A stretch of DNA of 12,977 nt. Origin: an uncultured Alphaproteobacteria bacterium. Lineage in GTDB: Bacteria > Pseudomonadota > Alphaproteobacteria > Reyranellales > Reyranellaceae. The notes below the pieces were generated by a model. The model was not told the origin of the DNA, searched no databases, and worked only from the letters and a program-made list of their open reading frames with translations. Below, piece by piece: positions 1-7,256 of this stretch. A program made the translations under genes and the position numbers. Location of the stretch: the NCBI GenBank assembly GCA_903929895.1, contig CAIYWM010000268.1:1-12977 (forward strand). Direction: 5' to 3'. Numbering within the stretch: the first letter of the stretch is position 1; each line of letters opens with the position of its first letter.

Positions 1-1698
1 TACGATGCACCGGACGGCGAATCGATCATTGTGCGTGTGATCGAAGCGGGCAAGCCACCGCGCCCGGAGACCTACTGGTTCTATCTGCCCGACGGCAGCT
101 ACACCCCCACCCAGACGACGACCTCGTATTTCGATGCCCGTATGCGACCCTGGTACGTCGACGCCATGCGGGCCAATGCGCCGATCCTCACGGAGCCGTA
201 CCGCTTCGCCCAGACGCCCGACCACGGTATCTCGGCCGGCATTCCCCTGCGCTCGGGCCTCGGCGTCATGGGCTTCGATTTCACTCTCCAGACCCTGTCG
301 GAGCTTCTCACCGCCTACAAGATCACGGCGAATTCGGTGATCGTGGTCGGGCATGCCGGTGGAGGGGTGGAGATCGAGTCGGAGCCTTGCGCGCCGACGC
401 TGCCCGGGTGCCTGCCGTCGGACGCGCTGGTGCGACAGATCCTGCGCAAGTCCGTGGGGGAGGCGGTCGCAACCGATGCGAAGATCGACCGCCAGGTCGA
501 GGCCGGAGGCCATGTCTATCGTGTGATCGTCCACCGCATGCCGCAGTTGCTGGGGCAGCGCTTCGTGATCGCCGCGGCAGTGCCGGTGCGCGAGCTGACG
601 GCCGAATCGCAGGTGTTGCTGCAACGGGCGGCGATCGCGGCGGCGCTTGCCGTCGCCCTTGCGGTGATCGGCGCGCTGGCCGCATCGCTGATCCTGTCGC
701 GCTCGATCGCGCGCATCGCCCTCAAGACGGAGCGCATCCGCCAGCTCGATTTCTCGGACCGGCAGCCCGTGCAGAGCCGTATCACGGAGATCGCCCGCCT
801 GTCCGATGCGGTCGAGAACATGCGCTCCGGGCTGGAGATCTTCGGGCGCTACGTCTCGAAGACTCTCGTGCAGCAGATCATGCGGTCGCCGGAGAGCAGC
901 GGCGTCGGCGGAACGCGTCGCGAGGTCACGGTGATGTTCACCGACATCGAGGGCTTCTCGCTGCTGACCGAGACGATGGAGCCGGAACTGCTGACCAACC
1001 GCCTGTCGCGCTACTTCGAGGCGCTGGGCTCGGCGATCACGGCCAATCGCGGCACGATCGACAAGTATATCGGCGACAGCATCATGGCCTTCTGGAATGC
1101 ACCGGAGACCGATCCGGAGCATATCGCCAACGCCTGCCGCGGCGCGCTGCAGGCCGCAGCGGCAGGCCATGCCTTGTCGGAGAAATGGCGCGATCGCGGG
1201 CGGCCGGGTTTCCGCACACGCTTCGGTCTGCATACCGGTCCGGCGGTCGTGGGCAATGTCGGTGCGCGCGAGCGCATCAACTACACGCTTGTCGGTCAGG
1301 TCGCCAACCAGGCCTCGCGCCTCGAAGGCATGAACAAGGTCTATGGCACCGAGATTCTGGCGAGCGGCGAGGTCGCCGGGGCGACCTCCAAGCTGTTCGT
1401 GTGGCGGCACATCGACCGCGTTGTGGCCGTGGGTACGACGGAAGCGCACGACGTCTATGAACCGATGGGCGAGGATGCCAGCCGCGCCGAGCATGCAGCC
1501 TTTCTCGCCGCCTGGGAGAAGGCCCGCGAGGCCTATGTGGCGGGCCGCTTCGACGAAGCATTGGCGGGCTTCCGGGCCGCATCGGCGATGCGCGAAGAGG
1601 ACCCGCCCTGCCGCGTCTACGTCGGGCGCTGCGAAAGGCTTCTGCGGGACGGCGTCCCGGCCGGATGGGACGGCACTTGGTACATGGACCGGAAATAG
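1..1698 (+). CDS. Membrane class III adenylate/guanylate cyclase with Cache-type sensor and HAMP domain (5' partial)
   Basis: The reading frame is open from base 1, so the true start lies to the left; the GTG at 31 is only the first start-like codon. Numbering from that GTG, residues 1-190 resemble the membrane-distal to proximal part of a double-Cache sensor (RPWYVDAM, GVMGFDF). A transmembrane helix follows at about 200-224, then a HAMP-like linker, then the cyclase domain at about 293-470. Metal-binding Asp305 (FTDIEGFS) and Asp349 (YIGDSIMAFW) are present. So are Lys345 and the transition-state Asn426 and Arg430 (VANQASR). Thr419 stands where class IIIa enzymes have the base-selecting Asp, which suggests class IIIb. 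The catalytic set is complete, so it should make cAMP (cGMP less likely) in the cytoplasm in response to a periplasmic ligand. A TPR-like tail ends in WDGTWYMDRK. It converges on the next gene with a 15-nt gap. Confidence 0.93.
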   Translation, partial: YDAPDGESIIVRVIEAGKPPRPETYWFYLPDGSYTPTQTTTSYFDARMRPWYVDAMRANAPILTEPYRFAQTPDHGISAGIPLRSGLGVMGFDFTLQTLSELLTAYKITANSVIVVGHAGGGVEIESEPCAPTLPGCLPSDALVRQILRKSVGEAVATDAKIDRQVEAGGHVYRVIVHRMPQLLGQRFVIAAAVPVRELTAESQVLLQRAAIAAALAVALAVIGALAASLILSRSIARIALKTERIRQLDFSDRQPVQSRITEIARLSDAVENMRSGLEIFGRYVSKTLVQQIMRSPESSGVGGTRREVTVMFTDIEGFSLLTETMEPELLTNRLSRYFEALGSAITANRGTIDKYIGDSIMAFWNAPETDPEHIANACRGALQAAAAGHALSEKWRDRGRPGFRTRFGLHTGPAVVGNVGARERINYTLVGQVANQASRLEGMNKVYGTEILASGEVAGATSKLFVWRHIDRVVAVGTTEAHDVYEPMGEDASRAEHAAFLAAWEKAREAYVAGRFDEALAGFRAASAMREEDPPCRVYVGRCERLLRDGVPAGWDGTWYMDRK

Positions 1699-1713
1699 CG
1701 TCGAACCGTCGGA

Positions 1714-2412
1714 TCAGAATCGAACGGTGACGCCAACCGTAAAGAACTTCGTACTCAACTCGTCGTAGGTTGTTCCCACGAGCAGGTCGAAATCGAACTG
1801 TGGGTGGGCGGCCGGCGTGTAACGCAGGCCCATCTGGTTGCCGATGATGCCGGGCTGGCGGCCGAAGGCTTCCATCATCAGGGTGACGTCCCAGCCGACA
1901 TTGACCTCGACCTGGCCGCCCCAGAAGAACGCGGTGGGATGTTCGGCGTTCAGATAGCTCCAGCCGGCATTCAGGTTGATCCGGACCTTGTCCGTGATCG
2001 GCACGGTCACCAGGGCGAGCAGGCTGGCCAAGCCCAGTTCGCCGGTTTGCACATTGACGCCCGCGGTCATGCCCAACGCGACGCCCACGCCTGCCGAGGC
2101 GGGCTGGAAATTGATTTTCAGCGCCGGCCCGATCAGCGGCGCGGCGGTGGTTTCATCCCAGTAGTGCTGATAGTTCACGCCGAACTGTAGCCAGGGAATT
2201 TTCAGGGACGTACAGGCCGGCCCCACATTCGCGTATCCGTCGCCCGGCACGAAGCGCGACACCCACAGTTCGAGATGGCAGGTGCCGGGCGTCTCGACCT
2301 CGGAATCGTCCACGATATGGGCGCCGCCGGCGGCCAACGTCGGACCTGACAGGATAGCGGCGACGACCCAGAGCAGTATGCCGAGGAAGAGGCCATGGCT
2401 GTTGTTCTTCAC
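1714..2412 (-). CDS. Exported beta-barrel-like outer membrane protein of unknown function
   Basis: This 232-residue protein has a signal peptide: an N-terminal positive region, a hydrophobic core at about 8-21, and likely cleavage near Ala27/Ala28 (PTLAAGG). The mature part is rich in alternating polar/hydrophobic stretches (FGVNYQHYW, VEVNVGWDVTLMMEAFG) and ends in VTVRF. A C-terminal Phe is typical of outer membrane beta-barrels. Cys45 and Cys67 could form a disulfide. The GTG at 2412 is the only start that keeps the signal peptide, because an in-frame stop lies five codons upstream (2425-2427). No convincing Shine-Dalgarno sequence precedes it. It begins 25 nt after the stop of the deacetylase-family gene, so the two may be cotranscribed. 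I do not recognise a specific family. A transporter or general surface role is possible but not shown. Confidence 0.8.
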   Translation of the reverse strand: MKNNSHGLFLGILLWVVAAILSGPTLAAGGAHIVDDSEVETPGTCHLELWVSRFVPGDGYANVGPACTSLKIPWLQFGVNYQHYWDETTAAPLIGPALKINFQPASAGVGVALGMTAGVNVQTGELGLASLLALVTVPITDKVRINLNAGWSYLNAEHPTAFFWGGQVEVNVGWDVTLMMEAFGRQPGIIGNQMGLRYTPAAHPQFDFDLLVGTTYDELSTKFFTVGVTVRF

Positions 2413-2437
2413 GCGGCGAGAAAATCACCCGAGATCG

Positions 2438-3385
2438 TTACAAGCGCAAGTCGCCTTCAGTGCGCATCAACGCTCGCACATGAGCTGCAACGGACTCAGC
2501 GAGGACGGCAAGGTCGTAGCCGCCTTCCAGGACGGATACGAGGCGTCCGCGGCTGTGTCGTTCGGCGATGGCGAGAAGCTCGTCGGTCAGCCAGACGAAG
2601 TCCTCGGTCTCGACGTCGAGCTGTGCCAGGGGATCACGACGATGGGCGTCGAAGCCCACCGAGACGATGATGAGTTCGGGTGCGAAGGTGTCGAGCGCCG
2701 GCAGGAGCCGGTCGGCCCAGGCCGCGCGGAAGGCCGCGCTGCCGCTGCCGGCCGGAAGGGCCGCGTTCACGACGTTGCCGTCGATGCCGCGCTCGCGCGG
2801 CGAGCCGGTGCCGGGATAGAGCGGATACTGGTGGGACGAGGCGTAGAACAGGTCGGGGTCGGTCTCGACCACGGCCTGCGAGCCCTGGCCATGATGGACG
2901 TCGAAGTCGATCAGGGCGATGCGCCGGAGGCCGTGGGCGGCGCGCGCATGCAGGACGCCGATCGCGGCGTTGCTGAACAGGCAGAAGCCGCCGGGCACGT
3001 CCGGCGTGGCATGATGGCCGGGCGGGCGCACGGCGGCGAAGGCTGTGCGCGCGCGTCCACCCAGCACGCCGTCGACGGCGGCCACGACGGCGCCGGCGGC
3101 GTGGCGGGCGGCATTGGCGCTGCCGGCGCTCATCACCGTGTCGGCATCGACATGGACCAGCTCGCCTTCCGGCGGGCGGATGCCCAGGATCGCATCGACA
3201 TAGGCTCGCGGATGGACCCGCGTCAGTTGCTCGATCGTGGCGGCGGGCGCGATCAGGCGGGTGAGATCTGCGAATTCCTCGTCGGCCAGAGCCGCCGTTA
3301 CGGCACGCAACCGGTCGGGCCGCTCGGGGTGATAGTCGCCGGTATCGTGCTCGAGGAACGACGGATGGCTGATCAGCAGCGTCAT
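2438..3385 (-). CDS. Histone deacetylase superfamily amidohydrolase (AcuC/class II HDAC-like)
   Basis: This 315-residue protein has a complete deacetylase fold signature. An HPER element sits at 19-22 (YHPERPDRL), and the catalytic His pair 124-125 lies in RPPGHHA. GFCLFSNAAIG follows. Zinc ligands are Asp162 and His164 (IDFDVHHGQG) and Asp246 (VSVGFDAHRRDPLAQ), and the active-site Tyr290 is in LEGGYDL. The family removes acyl groups from amines using zinc. Bacterial members act on acetyl-lysine, acetylpolyamines or acetoin-related substrates, and the sequence does not say which applies here. The protein has no signal peptide and should be cytoplasmic. The ATG at 3385 is preceded by a GAGG (3393-3396 on the complement) seven bases upstream, which supports it over the out-of-frame ATG at 3389. 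It is divergent from the small exported-protein gene, and the beta-barrel gene follows it after 25 nt. Confidence 0.93.
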   Translation of the reverse strand: MTLLISHPSFLEHDTGDYHPERPDRLRAVTAALADEEFADLTRLIAPAATIEQLTRVHPRAYVDAILGIRPPEGELVHVDADTVMSAGSANAARHAAGAVVAAVDGVLGGRARTAFAAVRPPGHHATPDVPGGFCLFSNAAIGVLHARAAHGLRRIALIDFDVHHGQGSQAVVETDPDLFYASSHQYPLYPGTGSPRERGIDGNVVNAALPAGSGSAAFRAAWADRLLPALDTFAPELIIVSVGFDAHRRDPLAQLDVETEDFVWLTDELLAIAERHSRGRLVSVLEGGYDLAVLAESVAAHVRALMRTEGDLRL

Positions 3386-3447
3386 GCATCCCCCTCTAGC
3401 GCGCTTCGGCGATCTGCGACAGAGTCACCGGCAACCCATCGATCGCT

Positions 3448-3461
3448 GTGAGGTTGTTTTG
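3448..3461 (+). promoter_or_regulatory. Ribosome binding site supporting a TTG start
   Basis: TGAGG at 3448-3452 lies six bases before TTG at 3459-3461, directly ahead of the signal-peptide coding region. This decides the start of the small exported protein; the ATG at 3384 has no comparable site. Confidence 0.55.
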
Positions 3462-3824
3462 TCAAAGTTGCACTGTCTGGTCGTCGCCGCCCTCGTCCTC
3501 TTCGCCGGGCAGGCGACGGCCCAGGAAGCCACCTTCCGGCTGAAGAATTCGATGGCCTATCCGATCGCCCAGCTCTCGGTTTCGCCGACCCAGCTCAACA
3601 TGTGGGGGCCGAATGTCCTGCGGCCGCCGGCCATCCGGCCGGGCGAGGCCCGTGAAGTCTCCTACCGGGCGGCGACGGACTGGTGCATGGGCGATCTCAA
3701 GGTCACCTTTGCCGATGGCGGTCCGCCCGCCGTCTGGGGGTACCTGAACCTCTGCACCCTGAAGAACATTTCGCTCCACTACGACCGCATGAGCGGCATC
3801 ACCACCGCCCGTTACGACGAGTAG
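3459..3824 (+). CDS. Small exported protein of unknown function, two cysteines in the mature part
   Basis: The frame stays open back to an ATG at 3384, but that would put 25 unlikely residues in front of a clean signal peptide. I chose the TTG at 3459 because TGAGG (3448-3452) sits six bases upstream. The resulting 121-residue product begins with a short basic segment and a hydrophobic core ([11 protein letters not shown]), with cleavage near Ala21 (QATA). The mature protein of about 100 residues should be periplasmic or secreted. It holds two cysteines, Cys76 (DWCMGDL) and Cys99 (LNLCTLK), that could form a disulfide. I recognise no family. Only four bases separate its stop from selO, so the two are almost certainly cotranscribed. 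Confidence 0.8.
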   Translation: MSKLHCLVVAALVLFAGQATAQEATFRLKNSMAYPIAQLSVSPTQLNMWGPNVLRPPAIRPGEAREVSYRAATDWCMGDLKVTFADGGPPAVWGYLNLCTLKNISLHYDRMSGITTARYDE

Positions 3825-3828
3825 GAAC

Positions 3829-5316
3829 ATGGACACCTTGCCGGGTCTGCCGTTCGACAACAGCTACGCAAGGCTGCCGGAGCGGTTCTATGCCCGGCTG
3901 CCGCCGACGCCGGTGGCGGCGCCGCGGCTGGTGAAACTGAACGAGGCGCTCGCCCTGCAACTCGGCCTCGATCCCGGAGCGCTCGCGTCCCCCGAGGGCG
4001 TGGAGATGCTGGCGGGCAACCGCGTGGCGCCGGGCTCGGAGCCGATCGCGCTCGCCTATGCGGGCCACCAGTTCGGCAACTTCGTGCCGCAGCTCGGCGA
4101 CGGCCGCGCCATCCTGCTGGGCGAGGTCGTGGACCGCGATGGCCGGCGCCGCGACATTCAGCTCAAGGGCTCGGGGCCCACGCCCTTCTCGCGCAGCGGC
4201 GATGGTCGCGCCGCGGTCGGGCCGGTTCTTCGCGAATACATCGTGAGCGAGGCGATGGCCGCGCTCGGCATCCCCACGACTCGTTCGCTGGCCGCCGTCA
4301 CCACCGGCGAGCCGATCTGGCGCGACGGCGAGTTGCCCGGCGCCGTGCTGACGCGAGTCGCCTCGAGCCACGTGCGCGTCGGCACCTTCCAGTTCTTCGC
4401 CGCGCGCGGCGACACCGAGGCGCTGCGCCTGCTCGCCGACCATGTGATCGCGCGACACTACCCGGAAGCCCGCGAGTCCGCCGAGCCATATCGTGCGCTG
4501 TTCGAGGCGGTGATCGCCCGGCAGGCCGCTCTCGTGGCCAAGTGGCTGCACGTCGGTTTCATCCACGGCGTGATGAACACCGACAATTGCTCGATTGCCG
4601 GCGAGACCATCGATTACGGGCCCTGCGCCTTCATGGACGCCTACAATCCCGAGACAGTGTTCAGCTCGATCGACCAGCAGGGCCGCTATGCCTACGCCCA
4701 CCAGCCGGGCATCGCTCACTGGAATCTGGCGCGGTTCGGCGAGACGCTGCTGCCCTTGCTGGCGGACGACAGCGACAAGGCTCTGGTCATTGCCAACGAG
4801 TCGCTGGGCACCTTCCGTGATCGCTATGTCAGCGCCTTGACCGGCGGCCTGCGGCGCAAGCTCGGGCTGTTTACCGAAGAAGCGGGCGACTCGGAACTGG
4901 CGCAGGATCTGCTCAACGCGATGACCGACGGCCAGGCCGATTTTACATTGGCCTTCCGCCGTCTCGGAGAGGCCGCCGCTGATCCCGCGGCCGACGACGA
5001 GGTCCGCCGCCTGTTCGGCGACAAGCCTCAAGCCTTCGACGCCTGGGTCCCGCGCTGGCGCGAGCGCCTCTCCCGCGAATCGCAGGATGGCGCCAGCCGC
5101 CGTGCGGCAATGCACGCCGCGAACCCGCTCTACATTCCGCGCAACCACCGGGTCGAGCTGGCGCTGACGGCGGCTGCCGAGCGCGAGGATTACGCGCCGT
5201 TCGAGGAGTTGCTCGCGGTGCTGGCGAAGCCCTTCGAAGAGCGGCCGGAGTTCGCCGCCTACACCGAACCGCCACCCGAAGACCAGCGCGTCTACCGAAC
5301 GTTTTGCGGCACCTGA
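3829..5316 (+). CDS. selO: Protein adenylyltransferase SelO (YdiU/UPF0061 pseudokinase)
   Basis: SelO proteins have a kinase fold that binds ATP in a flipped orientation and transfer AMP to Ser, Thr or Tyr of proteins; in E. coli the targets are linked to redox homeostasis. The 495-residue length fits the family. Family blocks present are [17 protein letters not shown] (about 77-93), [11 protein letters not shown] (112-122), and HGVMNTDN with [10 protein letters not shown] (246-270). Residues equivalent to the catalytic ones I recall for Pseudomonas SelO are Arg93, Lys113, Glu136, Arg183, Asp252, Asn253 and Asp262, all in place. The protein ends in CGT, with a Cys third from the end. That is the position held by selenocysteine in animal SelO and by Cys in most bacteria. 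Two adjacent stops (TGA, TAA) terminate it. It starts four bases after the small exported-protein gene, and an AGGA overlapping that gene's stop serves as a short-spaced ribosome site. Confidence 0.96.
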   Translation: MDTLPGLPFDNSYARLPERFYARLPPTPVAAPRLVKLNEALALQLGLDPGALASPEGVEMLAGNRVAPGSEPIALAYAGHQFGNFVPQLGDGRAILLGEVVDRDGRRRDIQLKGSGPTPFSRSGDGRAAVGPVLREYIVSEAMAALGIPTTRSLAAVTTGEPIWRDGELPGAVLTRVASSHVRVGTFQFFAARGDTEALRLLADHVIARHYPEARESAEPYRALFEAVIARQAALVAKWLHVGFIHGVMNTDNCSIAGETIDYGPCAFMDAYNPETVFSSIDQQGRYAYAHQPGIAHWNLARFGETLLPLLADDSDKALVIANESLGTFRDRYVSALTGGLRRKLGLFTEEAGDSELAQDLLNAMTDGQADFTLAFRRLGEAAADPAADDEVRRLFGDKPQAFDAWVPRWRERLSRESQDGASRRAAMHAANPLYIPRNHRVELALTAAAEREDYAPFEELLAVLAKPFEERPEFAAYTEPPPEDQRVYRTFCGT

Positions 5317-5320
5317 TAAG

Positions 5321-5412
5321 GGTCCCTCACTGCGTTCGGGATGACAGTGGCGTGTGAATCGGCGCCCCGCGTCTCTCGAGCACCCTCGTCATCCTGAGCG
5401 CAGCGAAGGACC
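5321..5412. repeat. Imperfect inverted repeat (REP-like) between convergent genes, possible two-way terminator
   Basis: The left arm at 5321-5345 and the right arm at 5388-5412 are 25 bases each and match in 21 of 25 positions when one is reverse-complemented. They are separated by 42 bases. All four differences are transitions. In either strand's RNA two become G-U wobbles and two are A-C mismatches, so 23 of 25 positions can pair in both directions. The right arm carries the GTCATCCTGAGCG core common in intergenic repeats of alphaproteobacteria (from general knowledge, not searched here). It sits just after the selO stop and just beyond the sulfatase stop, as expected for a bidirectional terminator or a BIME-like element. 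There is no long U run. Confidence 0.7.
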
Positions 5413-5425
5413 TTTCCCTTGCGTC

Positions 5426-7234
5426 TTAAAGATTGACCGCAGTGGGCCGCGCGTCCTTCCAGTCGATCCATCGGTCGAGATGCATGAAACGTCCATCGTC
5501 GGTGCCGATCTCGCGGGCGATCAGGGCGTTCAGCTTGCCGTTCATCATCGCGATCAGGTCGCGGTTGCGCTCGAAGTCGTATGCAAGGTTCACGACCTCG
5601 TCGGGATCGTTCATGAGGTCGTAGAGTTCCAGGTCGTTTTTGGCACGCAGTTCTTCCAGCGTCGCCGGCGTGTTGAAGCCGTGGAACGAGAAGTAGCGGC
5701 TGAACTTGTAGCGCTCGTCGACGATGGAGCGGATGCAGACGCGCAGTTTCCAGTCGACCGGGAAGGATTCGATCTTCCTGAACTGGTCCGACCGGGCGAT
5801 CGATTTGTCCTGCAGGGTTTCGTAGAGAGTCCGCGTGAAATTGGCGTCGTGCACCATGAGCTGGCTGTAGCAGAACAGCGTGCCGCCGCGCTTCTGCGTG
5901 AAGGCGGGGTTCACCGGCTGTCGCAGCAGGGGCGAGAAATCCTGGCCCTTCATCCGCTTCATCGCATCGGCCACCGGCTCCGTCGACTTCGCCGTCATCG
6001 CGACGATGGTCGGCACGAAGTCGAGATGCGAGGTGAGTTCGTGGCAGCGCTGGCCTCCCTTGATCTCGGGATGGACCACCAGCATCGGCACGTGGTTCTG
6101 CTGCCGGTAGGTGGTCGTGCCCTTGCCCTGCAGGCCGCCGTGGCTGGCCAGCAGTTCACCGTGGTCCGACGTGAAGATCACGATGGTCTTGTCGGTGAGG
6201 CCGAGCCGGTCGAGCTGCTCCAGGACCTGCACGATCTGCTGGTCGGCGTCGCGAATGGCGTTGAAGTAGTAGTTCTGCCTGAGCCGCATGCGCCATTCCT
6301 CCTGCGGGATCAGCCCGGTCAGGATGGCATTGGCCCCCTTGTAGATGCGGTGCGCCGGCACGCGGTCAGGCGTGTCGAGCGATTGCTGCCAGGTTTTCTG
6401 CAGCGGGATCTCGTTCCATTCCCGTCGATAGAAGGAATCGTCCGGCGGATGGTCGATCTTGAGCTTGGCCTCGACCGCCTGTACCGGCTTCTCGCCGCGC
6501 CTGTCGGTGTTCACCCACATCACGTCGTGCGGGTTCACGAGGTTCACCGCGAGATACCAGGGCTGCTTCCTGTCGGTCATCGGCCGACCCTTGGCCTTGA
6601 GCCACTGGATGGCCTGTGCCGCCGTGATCTGGTCGTACTGGTAGCCGCCCTGCGCGCCCTCGATGAAGTCGCCGACGCCGGTATAGTCATAGAAGCCGTA
6701 GTCGCGATCCATCATGGTCTCGAACAGCGCCTTGATGTCGTCGGCGCGGTTCTCCATCGCCATCGCGCCGTTCAGGTGCCACTTGCCCTTGTAGGCGGTG
6801 TAGTAGCCCATCTTGCGCAGGATCTTGCCGATGGTCGGCAGGCTTGGATCGAGGCTCTTCATGTAGGGCACGCCGGCATTGTCGAAGATGCCGTTATGCG
6901 GCATGTGCAGGCCGGTATAGATCACCGCGCGCGAGGCCGAGCACATGTCCGCCGCGATCTGGTGATTCTCGAAGTAGGTCCCCGTGGTGCGCAGCCGCTC
7001 GTGTCCCGGCAACGGTATGGGCCAGCGCGGACCCATGTAGTGCTCCTGGTCCGTCAGGATGAAGAGGATGTTGTAGCCGCCCTCGTTCGAGCCCGGCGCC
7101 TCGGCGGACGGAAAGGCCGATTCGGTGCCGCCGGTGATGCTGCTCGTCTGCGCCTGGGCAGGCGTATCGCAAGCGGCCGTCGCGGCGAGAGCGGCGCTGC
7201 CGGCGATGAAGGTCCTGCGCGATGGATCGGTCAT
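5426..7234 (-). CDS. Tat-exported sulfatase family hydrolase (S1 type)
   Basis: The ATG at 7234 is chosen because GAGG (7240-7243 on the complement) lies five bases upstream and a twin-arginine signal follows at once (SRRTFIAG at 5-12, then an Ala-rich core and AQAQ near 27-30). An upstream ATG at 7318 would overlap cobQ and bury this signal. In the 602-residue product, metal-binding Asp62 (FILTDQEH) comes first. Cys98 in the CSASR motif (98-102) is the residue that would become formylglycine. Lys151 and His153 (GKWH), His236 (NPHD), Asp357 and His358 (FTSDHGE) and Lys371 follow, as in sulfatases. The motif has Ala where most members have Pro, a known tolerated variant. It should hydrolyse a sulfate (or related) ester in the periplasm; the substrate is unknown. 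The gene starts 22 nt after the cobQ stop. A lipoprotein is unlikely because the residues before Cys22 do not form a good lipobox. Confidence 0.9.
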   Translation of the reverse strand: MTDPSRRTFIAGSAALAATAACDTPAQAQTSSITGGTESAFPSAEAPGSNEGGYNILFILTDQEHYMGPRWPIPLPGHERLRTTGTYFENHQIAADMCSASRAVIYTGLHMPHNGIFDNAGVPYMKSLDPSLPTIGKILRKMGYYTAYKGKWHLNGAMAMENRADDIKALFETMMDRDYGFYDYTGVGDFIEGAQGGYQYDQITAAQAIQWLKAKGRPMTDRKQPWYLAVNLVNPHDVMWVNTDRRGEKPVQAVEAKLKIDHPPDDSFYRREWNEIPLQKTWQQSLDTPDRVPAHRIYKGANAILTGLIPQEEWRMRLRQNYYFNAIRDADQQIVQVLEQLDRLGLTDKTIVIFTSDHGELLASHGGLQGKGTTTYRQQNHVPMLVVHPEIKGGQRCHELTSHLDFVPTIVAMTAKSTEPVADAMKRMKGQDFSPLLRQPVNPAFTQKRGGTLFCYSQLMVHDANFTRTLYETLQDKSIARSDQFRKIESFPVDWKLRVCIRSIVDERYKFSRYFSFHGFNTPATLEELRAKNDLELYDLMNDPDEVVNLAYDFERNRDLIAMMNGKLNALIAREIGTDDGRFMHLDRWIDWKDARPTAVNL

Positions 7235-7256
7235 GGCTTCCTCGAAGAGAGCTCGC

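Noticed and set aside
1699..1729. ACCGT/ACGGT inverted repeat between the cyclase and the beta-barrel gene as a terminator
   Set aside because: The stem is only five bases, extends into the coding end of the minus-strand gene and has no T run.
3799..5148. Long minus-strand open frame opposite selO
   Set aside because: It is antisense to a firmly identified gene and has no family motif or ribosome site. Long antisense frames are expected in GC-rich coding DNA.
7160..7234. Lipoprotein signal in the sulfatase (Cys22)
   Set aside because: The residues before the Cys (ATAA) are a weak lipobox, and an AQAQ site for ordinary cleavage follows.
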